This document shows positions 1 to 7,376 of a DNA stretch of 22,671 nt, in pieces. The translations under genes and the position numbers were made by a program. The notes below the pieces were generated by a model. The model saw only the letters and a list, made by a program, of their open reading frames with translations, was not told where the DNA came from and did not search any database. The DNA is from Bacteroidales bacterium UBA1711 (GTDB lineage Bacteria > Bacteroidota > Bacteroidia > Bacteroidales > P3): positions 1 to 22,671 of the forward strand of contig DCJB01000079.1 of the NCBI GenBank assembly GCA_002317325.1, given 5' to 3'. The stretch's first letter is position 1, and each line of letters starts with the position of its first letter.

Positions 1-8
1 GACCAACC

Positions 9-55
9 ATATAGACAGGGGCGGCCGCACGAAGTGCGGCCGCCCCTGTCTATAT
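9..55 (-). terminator. Long perfect palindrome after aguA, probable terminator
   Basis: Perfect inverted repeat with 22-bp arms (9-30 and 34-55) and a 3-nt loop (31-33, GAA). Each arm holds a NotI-type GCGGCCGC core. A further AACCAT (5-10) / ATGGTT (60-65) pair flanks it. It begins about 20 bp past the aguA stop codon, so a terminator is the simplest reading, although no clear T-tract follows on the minus strand. It could instead be a dispersed palindromic repeat. Confidence 0.55.
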
Positions 56-75
56 CTCTATGGTTAGAACGTCTG

Positions 76-1122
76 CTACAGCGGCTCCTGTTGCGAGAGG
101 CAGTGGAAGCTGCCCAATCCCCAGATGATGTCGGTGCTGTCAATTCCCACTATCTCGCGGTCGGGGAAGCAGGCTTCGAGGATGTAGGCCGCCTCGTTGT
201 CGGCAAGACAGCGGTAGGTCGGAAAGACAACCTTCTTGTTGGCGATATAAAAGTTGGCATAACTGGCGGGGAGCCGCTGGTTCTCGTAGAAGACCATGTC
301 GGGCATGGGCAGTTCCACGATGGTGGGCTGCTTGCCGTTGGCCAGACGGCAGGTGTTGAGCGCCTTGAGGTTGGCTTGGAGGACGGCGTAGTTCTCGTCC
401 CAAACGTCCTCCTCGACGGCGGTGATGATGGTGTCGGGAGAAATGAAGCGGCTGAGGTCGTCAACGTGACCGTCGGTGTCATCGCCCATTATGCCGTCGC
501 ATAGCCAGATGATGTTCTCCACACCGTAGTAGTCTCGCAGGTAGTCCTCAATCTGCGGCTGCGAGAGATGGGGGTTGCGGTTGGGGTTGAGGAGGCACGA
601 GGTGGTGGTGAGGAGGTCGCCCTCGCCGTTGACATCAATGCTGCCCCCCTCCATGACTATGCCGGGCTCGAAGAGCCGCAGGCCCGGTTCGCCGGCAGCG
701 AGGCACTGGTGTATGCGGAGGGGTATCTTGGTATCTAATTCGTAGGGGTACTTGCCGCCCCAGGCGTTGTGGTTCCAGTTGACGATGGCCCGCTCGTCGG
801 GGTGGTGGCGGTTCTTGAGGAAGGCGGGGCCGTGGTCGCGGCACCAGGCGTCGTTTGTCGCGAACTGGTGGAAGCGGATGCGGCCCATATCAGTCCCTAA
901 CTTCGCCAATGCCTCCGATACATGGTCCTGCATAGACTGGTCTTCGACATTGATATGCACCTCCTCGTCCTCGGCAAGGGTTTTGACAAACAGGTGGTAG
1001 GACGGGAAGATGGTCTCAATCTTCCCCGGCCAGCTCTCCTCGTTGTGCGGGTAACTGAGCCAGGTGGCTTTGTGGTGTGCCCACTCGGCGGGCATGAAAA
1101 AACCTTGTTCTTTAGGCGTCAT
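76..1122 (-). CDS. aguA: Agmatine deiminase
   Basis: Hydrolyses agmatine to N-carbamoylputrescine and ammonia, the first step of the agmatine route to putrescine; cytoplasmic. The protein aligns by eye with the peptidylarginine-deiminase-like (guanidino-modifying) family over its full length. Visible catalytic motifs, numbered from an upstream TTG codon four residues before the chosen ATG, are DAWCRDHGP (95-103), the EGGS segment (162-165), DTDGHVDDL (219-227, His223 and Asp225) and the C-terminal GSFHCLSQQ with nucleophile Cys345. The ATG at 1122 is preferred to the TTG at 1134. It overlaps the 3' end of aguB by 11 bp, implying translational coupling in an aguB-aguA operon. The length of about 348 residues is normal for the family. 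Confidence 0.93.
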   Translation of the reverse strand: MTPKEQGFFMPAEWAHHKATWLSYPHNEESWPGKIETIFPSYHLFVKTLAEDEEVHINVEDQSMQDHVSEALAKLGTDMGRIRFHQFATNDAWCRDHGPAFLKNRHHPDERAIVNWNHNAWGGKYPYELDTKIPLRIHQCLAAGEPGLRLFEPGIVMEGGSIDVNGEGDLLTTTSCLLNPNRNPHLSQPQIEDYLRDYYGVENIIWLCDGIMGDDTDGHVDDLSRFISPDTIITAVEEDVWDENYAVLQANLKALNTCRLANGKQPTIVELPMPDMVFYENQRLPASYANFYIANKKVVFPTYRCLADNEAAYILEACFPDREIVGIDSTDIIWGLGSFHCLSQQEPL

Positions 1123-1990
1123 GGCGGTCGTCAATAAAGCGTTTGGTGATGGGTGAATAGCTGTCTATCCTGCGGTCGCGGTAAAAAGGCCAGTGGCGGC
1201 GGTAGTATTCGTTGCCCGATAGGTCGAGTTCCTGGACGTGGAGGGCCTCATCCAAGTGGGGTGCCTGATAGAGTATGCGGCCGAAAGAGTCGGTGATGAA
1301 GCTGCCGCCCCAAAACTGCATATCGCCCTCCTTGCCGGTACGGTTGACGCTGACGACCGGCACGCCGTTGGCCACAGAGTGGCTGCGCTGAATGGTCTGC
1401 CAGGCGTCGTACTGGGCTGGGTACTCAGCCTCGTCCAACAGGGTGTCGTAGCCGATGGCCGTGGGATAGAAGAGCATTTCGGCGCCCATGAGGCAGGTGA
1501 TGCGTGCCGCCTCCGGATACCATTGGTCCCAGCATATCAGCACTCCGATGGTGGCAAAACGGGTCTTGAACACCCGGTAGCCGAGGTCGCCGGGGGTGAA
1601 GTAATACTTCTCGTAATAATAGGGGTCGTCGGGAATGTGCATTTTGCGGTAGATGCCGAGGAAAGAGCCGTCGGCGTCGATGACTGCCACGGTGTTGTGG
1701 AACAGCCCCACGGCGCGTTTTTCAAACAGCGAGCATATCAGCACCACGCCCAACTCCTCGGCCAGCGCCATGAAGTGGCGGCAGGTGGGGCCGTCGGGTA
1801 TTGGCTCGGCAAGGTTAAAGACATCGGGGTTCTCCTCGTTGCAGAAATAGGGGGTGGCAAAGAGTTCCTGGAGGCACACAATCTGCGCCCCCTCGGCGGC
1901 CAGCTGCCGCACCTTCTCGGTGTACCGCAGGATATTCTGCTGTTTGTCGGCCGCGCAGGCCATCTGTACGATACCTACTTTCACTTTCAT
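1112..1990 (-). CDS. aguB: N-carbamoylputrescine amidase
   Basis: Nitrilase-superfamily amidase that converts N-carbamoylputrescine to putrescine, CO2 and ammonia, directly after AguA. The Glu-Lys-Cys triad is visible: Glu42 (CLQELF), Lys116 (YRKMHIP) and Cys153 (LICWDQWYPE), numbered from the ATG at 1990. The open frame extends to 2035, but a promoter (2011-2018) lies inside that extension, so translation must start at 1990 (292 residues, MKVKVGIVQ, as expected for the family) or at the ATG at 2002 (296 residues). I prefer 1990 by family similarity. It is first in a two-gene operon with aguA, and its own promoter separates it from htrA upstream. Confidence 0.93.
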   Translation of the reverse strand: MKVKVGIVQMACAADKQQNILRYTEKVRQLAAEGAQIVCLQELFATPYFCNEENPDVFNLAEPIPDGPTCRHFMALAEELGVVLICSLFEKRAVGLFHNTVAVIDADGSFLGIYRKMHIPDDPYYYEKYYFTPGDLGYRVFKTRFATIGVLICWDQWYPEAARITCLMGAEMLFYPTAIGYDTLLDEAEYPAQYDAWQTIQRSHSVANGVPVVSVNRTGKEGDMQFWGGSFITDSFGRILYQAPHLDEALHVQELDLSGNEYYRRHWPFYRDRRIDSYSPITKRFIDDRHDA

Positions 1991-2010
1991 ACCTTGTGTC
2001 ATTGGGTTTG

Positions 2011-2018
2011 CAAAGTTA
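2011..2018 (-). promoter_or_regulatory. aguBA promoter, TAnnTTTG -7 element
   Basis: On the minus strand a T-run and CG precede TAACTTTG, matching the Bacteroidota -7 consensus TAnnTTTG. No good TTG -33 box is seen at the usual spacing. The element ends 8 bp before the ATG at 2002 and 20 bp before the ATG at 1990, so the leader would be only a few nucleotides to about 15. Confidence 0.7.
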
Positions 2019-2063
2019 CGAAAAAAGAATGACATGAGCGATATTTTTCTTCAACGGCAGCCC

Positions 2064-3152
2064 CTATCGGCCGGGGCGGCGGACGATGTCGGTCGTCCCC
2101 TGCGAGTTCTGCAGGGTCACGGTGACGGAGTGGCTCTCGCCGTCGCGGTAGTAGGTGACATTGACCAAGTCGCCGGGACGGAAACGGCCCAGCTCCTCCA
2201 TCATTTCGGCATAGCTGTTCACCTCGACACCCGCCACGCGGAGCAGCAGGTCGCCCTTGCGCAGACCGGCCCGGTCGGCCGCACACTCAGGCACCACACG
2301 CATTATCAGCACCCCGCGCACTTCGGCCATACCCATCTGCCGGGCGGCTTCGGAGGTCATTTCGGCCACATTCACGCCAAGATAGGCCCGCTGCACATAG
2401 CCGTAGCTTTTCAGGTCTTCCACCACCTTGCAGGCCAGGTTGGAGGGGACGGCGAAACTGTATCCCGTGTAGTAGCCGTCGCCCGAGGCAATGGCCGTGA
2501 CTATCCCTATCAGCCGGCCGCCTCCATCGACCAAGGCTCCGCCCGAGTTGCCCGGATTGACAGCGGCATCGGTCTGAATGAAGGCCTCAATGGGACTCTC
2601 CATGCCGCGGTTGTTGTCAATAATGCCCATATTCCGAGCCTTGGCACTGATGATACCGGCCGTGACGGTGGAGGTGAGATTGAAGGGGTTGCCGATGGCC
2701 AAGACGGGCTGGCCCACTCGGGCGCTGTCGCTGTTGCCGAAGGGAATGAAGGCGAGCGATTCGGCCTCTATCTTTATCACCGCCAAGTCGGTGGCGGGGT
2801 CGTTGCCCACCAGGCGGGCCTGAAGCACCCGTTTGTCGTTGAGGGTGACGCTGATACGCTCGGCATCCTGAACCACATGATTGTTGGTGATGATGTAGCC
2901 GTCGGAGGAGATGATGACCCCCGACCCGTAGGCGCTGTAGGACTGCCGTTGCACCCCTTGGTTGATGATGAAGCCGAAGAAGGACTGGTAGAGGGGAGTG
3001 AGGCGCGTCTGCTCGGTGCGGATATGCACCACGCCGTCGATTGTCCGTGCCGCCACTTCGCTGAAGTCAGCCACCTGCTGGGCGGCAGCAGGGGCGGCCA
3101 AGAATGAGACCGCAAACAGCAGCCCGCAGGCCGCTTTCATTAATCTTTTCAT
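2064..3152 (-). CDS. HtrA/Deg-type periplasmic serine protease with one PDZ domain
   Basis: Envelope quality-control protease of family S1C. A cleavable signal peptide occupies about residues 1-25 (KR start, hydrophobic core, AAA-QQ cleavage region). The trypsin-like domain carries His92 (ITNNHVV), Asp122 (ATDLAVI) and Ser203 (NPGNSGGAL), a complete triad. One PDZ domain follows at about 255-345 (YLGVNV to the VTVTL strand). At 362 residues with a single PDZ it is DegS-sized rather than DegP-sized, but it looks secreted instead of membrane-anchored. A second ATG sits at 3140. It lies 75 bp after the permease gene, with a short GC hairpin (3209-3222) in the gap, so it may be co-transcribed at a reduced level. 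No TAnnTTTG promoter was found in the gap. Confidence 0.9.
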   Translation of the reverse strand: MKRLMKAACGLLFAVSFLAAPAAAQQVADFSEVAARTIDGVVHIRTEQTRLTPLYQSFFGFIINQGVQRQSYSAYGSGVIISSDGYIITNNHVVQDAERISVTLNDKRVLQARLVGNDPATDLAVIKIEAESLAFIPFGNSDSARVGQPVLAIGNPFNLTSTVTAGIISAKARNMGIIDNNRGMESPIEAFIQTDAAVNPGNSGGALVDGGGRLIGIVTAIASGDGYYTGYSFAVPSNLACKVVEDLKSYGYVQRAYLGVNVAEMTSEAARQMGMAEVRGVLIMRVVPECAADRAGLRKGDLLLRVAGVEVNSYAEMMEELGRFRPGDLVNVTYYRDGESHSVTVTLQNSQGTTDIVRRPGR

Positions 3153-3208
3153 ATTGAGTAGTTTTTAGTAGTAGGTTCAATTTCTTTGCCCGGCAGAAGC
3201 GGGGCTGC

Positions 3209-3222
3209 GGCGGCAAGCCGCC
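3209..3222 (-). terminator. Short GC hairpin between permease gene and htrA
   Basis: Perfect 6-bp arms GGCGGC (3209-3214) and GCCGCC (3217-3222) just past the permease stop codon. There is no T-tract, so this is more likely a weak terminator, attenuator or 3'-end stabiliser than a strong terminator. Confidence 0.35.
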
Positions 3223-3227
3223 TTCGG

Positions 3228-4307
3228 CTATCGAAGACGAACCCGGGGGTCGAGCCACCCGTAGAGAATGTCGGTGACAAGGTTGATTACGATTATCAGC
3301 ACGCACACAAAGAGAATAGACCCCATGACCACGGGGAAGTCGTACTTCTCCAATCCATCAACGATGACGATGCCCATTCCCTTCCAGTCGAAGACGTACT
3401 CCACGAACACCGCGCCGGCCAGCAGTCCGGCCAACCAGCCCGAAGCCGAGGTGACAACGGGGTTGAGCGCATTGCGAAGGGCGTGTCGGAAGACCACCTT
3501 GCGGTAGGGAAGCCCTTTGGCCCGGGCCGTGCGGATATAGTCCTGCGACAGCACGTCGAGCATGGAGTTCTTGGTGAGCTGAGTGAGCGTGGCCAAAGGG
3601 CGTAAGCCGAGCGTGAGGGCGGGCAGGATGAGGTTTTTGATGTCGAGATACTCGCCCGTGCCGTAGTCGTCAACGGTGAAGAGGTTGCCGAACATATTCA
3701 GGTGGGTCCAGTCGGCCAGCACATAGGCGAAGAGCCAGGCGATGAGAATGGCCGCAAAGAACGAGGGAAGCGACATACCGAGGGTGGAGAGCACCAGCGT
3801 CAGGCGGTCTATCCAACTGTCTTTCTTGAGGGCGGAGACAACTCCGAGGGTCAGCCCGACCACGAGGGCAAAGGACATGGCAACCAGTGCCAGCAGTGCC
3901 GTCTGCGGGAAAGCGGAGGCAATAATCTCCGACACCTTGCGCTGCGATTGGTAGCTGCGCCGCAGATAGGGCGCCTTCAGCACCACGGCATGGTCTCCCG
4001 CGCGCAGCACGCAAAGATAGGGGGCGTATTTGTCGTCGGCGAGGAAGAAGAGGCTCGAAGAGTCGGTGCTGTTGTGGACAGACAACGGCAACAAGTCGTT
4101 GAGATAGTTGAGGTACTGAAGTCCCACGGGCTTGTCGCGGCCGAGGTCGCGGTTGATTATCTCAATGCTCTCGGCATCGGCTCGCTGGCCCAGCATCATG
4201 CGGGCAGGGTCGCCCGGCAACACGTTGAAGAGGAAGAACACCAACGTGACCACTCCCAGCAATACCAAGAGTCCGTACCACAGCCGAGTAAGCGAATAGT
4301 GCAGCAT
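3228..4307 (-). CDS. Opp/Dpp-type ABC transporter permease, orphan
   Basis: Inner-membrane permease of the peptide/nickel ABC importer class (BPD_transp_1). The N-terminus MLHYSLTRLWYG and the LFNVLPGDP motif align with DppB/OppB starts. One TM segment lies near the N-terminus, followed by a soluble stretch of about 95 residues and then several TM segments. The coupling-loop (EAA) motif DYIRTARAKGLPYRKVVFRH is present. The start is set by an AGGAGG sequence 6 nt before the ATG at 4307; an ATG at 4313 abuts the same sequence and is too close. No OppC-, OppA- or OppD/F-type partner is in the window. It lies 21 bp after tsaB and is probably in the same operon. Substrate unknown. Confidence 0.85.
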   Translation of the reverse strand: MLHYSLTRLWYGLLVLLGVVTLVFFLFNVLPGDPARMMLGQRADAESIEIINRDLGRDKPVGLQYLNYLNDLLPLSVHNSTDSSSLFFLADDKYAPYLCVLRAGDHAVVLKAPYLRRSYQSQRKVSEIIASAFPQTALLALVAMSFALVVGLTLGVVSALKKDSWIDRLTLVLSTLGMSLPSFFAAILIAWLFAYVLADWTHLNMFGNLFTVDDYGTGEYLDIKNLILPALTLGLRPLATLTQLTKNSMLDVLSQDYIRTARAKGLPYRKVVFRHALRNALNPVVTSASGWLAGLLAGAVFVEYVFDWKGMGIVIVDGLEKYDFPVVMGSILFVCVLIIVINLVTDILYGWLDPRVRLR

Positions 4308-4313
4308 ATCCAT

Positions 4314-4319
4314 CCTCCT
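4314..4319 (-). promoter_or_regulatory. Strong Shine-Dalgarno deciding the permease start
   Basis: AGGAGG on the minus strand, with 6 nt to the ATG at 4307 and no spacing to the ATG at 4313. It stands out because most genes here have no evident Shine-Dalgarno sequence. Confidence 0.6.
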
Positions 4320-4328
4320 GCGGGCCGC

Positions 4329-5021
4329 CTAACGCAGACCGCGAACCACACTTTTTTTAGCCACGAAGTCTTTCAGATAGAATGGCTCGAAATAGGCGGA
4401 GTCCTCGCACTCGCCGGCGGCCAGCTTGCCAAGGGCGGCGGGAAGGAGCCCGGCCGCCGAAATGGCGAAGTCAGACGAATAGCGTGCATTGGGGTGTCCG
4501 CCGAGCAGCTGGCGTGTCTTCTCGGCCCCGTCGCCGATGAAAGTAACCGTGCCGCTGTCCAACCAGCGGTCGTAGAGGTTTTCCTCCACCACGTCGGCAC
4601 CAACGGGCTTCAACTCCTCTAAAGAAGAGGAATAGATGGCCGTATAGCACTCCATGCGGCGGGCGTCAATCATGGGGCACACCAGTCCCCGGCAGTCGGG
4701 GTGGAGGGCAAAGAAATGCGTCGCCATTCCCCGCAGCGTGGGCACCGAGAGGAGCGGCAGGCCCAAGGCGTAACAAAACCCCTTGGCCGAACTCACTCCG
4801 ATTCGGAGTCCCGTGTAGCTTCCGGGACCGGAGGAGACGCACACGGCATCCAGCTCCGACGGCTTCATCCCGCCTTCTGCGAGTATCTCGCCGATGAAGA
4901 CCGAAAGTTTGGAAGAGTGGGCGTTGGGGGCATCCGAACGGCGTTCCGCAACGACAGTCTCGCCTTGCGCCAACGCCACCGAGCAGACCGCCGTGGCCGT
5001 TTCGAGCAGCAGAATGTTCAT
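4329..5021 (-). CDS. tsaB: tRNA threonylcarbamoyladenosine biosynthesis protein TsaB
   Basis: Non-catalytic ASKHA-fold partner of TsaD in the complex that transfers threonylcarbamoyl to A37 of ANN-decoding tRNAs; cytoplasmic. The family signatures are clear: N-terminal LLLETAT strand, AHSSKLS (about 34-40), and GPGSYTGLRIG at 65-75. The 230-residue length is normal. The start at 5021 lies 11 bp after the lolA stop, and the gene is followed closely by the permease gene, so it sits inside the lolA-tsaB-permease-htrA run. Confidence 0.92.
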   Translation of the reverse strand: MNILLLETATAVCSVALAQGETVVAERRSDAPNAHSSKLSVFIGEILAEGGMKPSELDAVCVSSGPGSYTGLRIGVSSAKGFCYALGLPLLSVPTLRGMATHFFALHPDCRGLVCPMIDARRMECYTAIYSSSLEELKPVGADVVEENLYDRWLDSGTVTFIGDGAEKTRQLLGGHPNARYSSDFAISAAGLLPAALGKLAAGECEDSAYFEPFYLKDFVAKKSVVRGLR

Positions 5022-5032
5022 CGTCCCCTCCC

Positions 5033-5674
5033 CTATCTCATGTCAATGACTTCGACACCCGGCTTCGACTGATAGGCAAAGGCTGCGTCGTCGGCCTTGG
5101 TATTCTTGAAATTCGACAGCAGGTACTCGCACCTCGAAGAGTCGTAGTTGTGCTGCTCCAACTTCTTCAAAGCCCCCGTCTTGGCATTGATGAAGAGCCT
5201 GATTTTGTGGTAGCTGCGCGCCTTCTTGGGCTGGAGGTCAACGATGGCGGCGCCGTCGTTCTCCTCGCGGATGAACTTGGCCCGATAGTTCTTGCTATAG
5301 TTGGCCAGCAGCTTGGCGGGGTTGGTGAGGTCGTCGTCACTGTCGGTCATATTGGTCACCATCACCTCGTTGGCCTCCTTATTCAGCTGCCACACCGTCT
5401 TGCCGTCGCAATAGACCTCAATCTGCCCGGCCGTCATACGGTAGCGGGGCGAACTGTAGAGTATCTCGGCCTTCTCGCGATGGGTCTCTTTCTTATTGCT
5501 ATCGTAGTTCACAAGGGTGACGGTGAAACTCACCGTCCCACTCATCTTGTTGGAGGCCTTTTTAATAAGCTCGTTGGCCCGCTTGTCCATATCGCCCTGC
5601 GGCGTGTGGGTTATCTGCCCCCGCCCACACAACGCCACGCAAGCTATCACCATCATCAAAATTGTCTTTTTCAC
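5033..5674 (-). CDS. LolA-like outer-membrane lipoprotein carrier protein
   Basis: Periplasmic carrier-type protein of the LolA/LolB fold, expected to shuttle lipoproteins across the periplasm. It has an N-terminal signal peptide (MKKT, hydrophobic stretch, GRGQ near residue 20). The mature part shows the LolA pattern: a segment of the F-x-V-T-L type near 50, YSSPRYRM (about 73-80), YCDGKTVWQLN (about 87-97), and a late LSNFKNTKADDAAFAY segment. The length of 213 residues is typical. Translation appears to begin at a GTG codon (5672-5674); the next ATG would cut into the signal peptide. It starts 23 bp after the 170-residue gene upstream, with no recognisable promoter in the gap. Confidence 0.85.
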   Translation of the reverse strand: MKKTILMMVIACVALCGRGQITHTPQGDMDKRANELIKKASNKMSGTVSFTVTLVNYDSNKKETHREKAEILYSSPRYRMTAGQIEVYCDGKTVWQLNKEANEVMVTNMTDSDDDLTNPAKLLANYSKNYRAKFIREENDGAAIVDLQPKKARSYHKIRLFINAKTGALKKLEQHNYDSSRCEYLLSNFKNTKADDAAFAYQSKPGVEVIDMR

Positions 5675-5697
5675 AGTAGTATTAGTTTGATATTTGA

Positions 5698-6210
5698 CTA
5701 TTTCAATTGCAGTTTTTCAGTTATGCGCAGTCCCTCTGCCGCCACCTTTCTTGATTGAGAAGATGTCGGAAGAATGTTAACTCTTCCCGACGCAATCCAA
5801 ACGTACCTTGGCGAGTAGGCGGGCAACCCACCAATTGCAGTACCATCTTTTTTGAGCCATTTTTTGAGCCACGAGAGTTTGGACAGCACCTCCCCAACAT
5901 TACCCGTGTCCGCCGGGTGGACTTCAATAAAGCACACCATCCCGTTGTATGAGACTGCATAGTCCCACCGATTCCCGTCCTTGTCGCACGCTTCCCAATC
6001 CGAATCGATATTGACACTTCCGTCAACCAACCGCGGGTCTTGGGGACTCACCCGCTTTCTGTCAACACCCTTCAATGCTTGCAGACCTACCTCATACACC
6101 AACGGAGGCGCGGTTCCAACAGCCGCCTGAAATGGGTTGACCGGCGGTTTCGTCAGCCCGAAGGATTGCTTCCCTTTGGAATTATCGGTAATTGTCTCTA
6201 TCTGCTTCAT
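5698..6210 (-). CDS. 170-residue protein paired with the ATPase, possible PD-(D/E)XK-like core
   Basis: I do not recognise this as a named family. Seen: WDYAVSYNG at 82-90 followed by a hydrophobic strand ending in FIEVHPA (94-100), an amphipathic helix rich in Leu, Trp and Lys (108-121) and a strand YVWIASGRVNI (136-146). The Asp83 to Glu96-x-His98 spacing, the strand-turn-strand pattern and the following helix resemble the core of PD-(D/E)XK nucleases (D, then ExK), with His where Lys is usual. There is no signal peptide or TM segment. Its ATG overlaps the ATPase stop codon (ATGA), which implies obligate co-expression. The inferred role is effector or partner of the ATPase; the nuclease reading is tentative. 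Confidence 0.6.
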   Translation of the reverse strand: MKQIETITDNSKGKQSFGLTKPPVNPFQAAVGTAPPLVYEVGLQALKGVDRKRVSPQDPRLVDGSVNIDSDWEACDKDGNRWDYAVSYNGMVCFIEVHPADTGNVGEVLSKLSWLKKWLKKDGTAIGGLPAYSPRYVWIASGRVNILPTSSQSRKVAAEGLRITEKLQLK

Positions 6211-7361
6211 GCCTCTGATAAAGCCCGTGACACAACATCGCTAACCCGTGACGAAAACTGTGTCAGTCCGCCCCACTCTTGAACATCGGGATTTTCACTT
6301 CCCACGTCAAGAGTAGAAATGTCCGAAACCGACACACCTTCCCTACCCCGAGCGAAAAAGTAGGTCTTGATTTCTTTCGAGAGCACTCCATCCAAAATAG
6401 CCCTGGCCGGATCTGACGGGAGGAGGTTGAAAAGACGATACAGAGACTCCCTCCTTATACACTCCGGCAGTTGACGCAGCACGTTGACAGCCCATACAAA
6501 TTCCAAAAGAATTGGCGAGTGGGTAGAAACTATCAACTTATAACCGCTCTGAACAAATTCGAGTATCTGGAGAATGATGGTGAGGATGGCTTGCGGGTGC
6601 AGTCCCATTTCGGGTTCTTCAATTACCACATACTGATACTGTTCGCGGTTCACGACCTTCTGCGGGGGTCCGCTCAGGCAGTAGAAGGCAAGCAGCAGGG
6701 GAAGAAACTCCTTTTGCCCTGCACTCCAAGTCATATATGGCAACTGGTTTCCAGCCACATCCATCACGAGTTTCCGCTGACCGTTCACATCCTTCATCTG
6801 GACCTTTCCGCCGTGGAAAATGGCTTCATCGAAAGACTTCCGCACCGCCCCCTTCAGCCGGTAGGGGAGCGGATAAACCACACTGCTCCCATTCATCCCG
6901 CTCTGAACGAAAAGGCGCAGAGTCTCACTGAACGCTCTGAGAATATAGGGATCGTTTTCGCTGAAGAGCATAAAATTCTTTGGCGTTCCGTCAGCCACGC
7001 TGAGAATCCGCTGCGCGGGAACATAGAAAACCTTCTCCGCCGTGCTTCCCCCACCCGTAGCCAAAATGTCGTTTTTTGACTGAAGAAGAATATTCCCAAC
7101 ACAGAGACTAGTCCCAACTCCCCACAAAGAGGACAAGCCGTATCCGAGAAATCTATCCAACAGATTATCCGCATTTTTTTTAACTACATACCCGTATTTT
7201 TCAAGACGGTTTCGGATTGCCTCTCGGTCTTTTGCCAACTTAAACATCTGGAGGAGCAGACTTTTTCCGCTTGCCTGGGGGCCAAGCAATATGGTCAAAT
7301 CTCCGAGACACAGACTGGCATCCTTGATGGGTCCAAAATTCTGCAATGTAATATTATCCAT
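6207..7361 (-). CDS. AAA/ABC-type ATPase (AAA_15/AAA_21, OLD-like without TOPRIM)
   Basis: ATPase of the RecF/SMC/OLD type. Walker A is GPQASGKS (27-34). A YVPAQR motif (113-118), typical of the AAA_15/AAA_21 group, follows. The ABC signature-like WSAGQKEFLPLL spans 212-223, Walker B with catalytic Glu is VVIEEPE (245-251), the D-loop is GLHP (253-256), and the switch His281 is in STHSP. No long coiled coil and no C-terminal TOPRIM is seen; the C-terminus (300-384) is unassigned. The start codon at 7361 is 15 bp after folE, and the stop overlaps the next gene by 4 bp. G+C in sampled lines is about 40-50% against about 58-65% in neighbours, suggesting acquisition. Such ATPases paired with a small effector are common in phage-defence systems, but no function is proven. 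Confidence 0.8.
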   Translation of the reverse strand: MDNITLQNFGPIKDASLCLGDLTILLGPQASGKSLLLQMFKLAKDREAIRNRLEKYGYVVKKNADNLLDRFLGYGLSSLWGVGTSLCVGNILLQSKNDILATGGGSTAEKVFYVPAQRILSVADGTPKNFMLFSENDPYILRAFSETLRLFVQSGMNGSSVVYPLPYRLKGAVRKSFDEAIFHGGKVQMKDVNGQRKLVMDVAGNQLPYMTWSAGQKEFLPLLLAFYCLSGPPQKVVNREQYQYVVIEEPEMGLHPQAILTIILQILEFVQSGYKLIVSTHSPILLEFVWAVNVLRQLPECIRRESLYRLFNLLPSDPARAILDGVLSKEIKTYFFARGREGVSVSDISTLDVGSENPDVQEWGGLTQFSSRVSDVVSRALSEA

Positions 7362-7376
7362 AGAGCAGAAGCTATC

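Noticed and set aside
1238..3107. Long plus-strand open frames opposite aguB and htrA (264 and 417 codons)
   Set aside because: They are antisense to genes with complete catalytic motifs, and their translations show no family pattern. High G+C and third-position bias create long antisense frames here.
6207..7361. Full OLD-family nuclease (ATPase plus TOPRIM)
   Set aside because: The protein ends about 100 residues after the switch histidine, with no visible TOPRIM Glu/DxD motifs.
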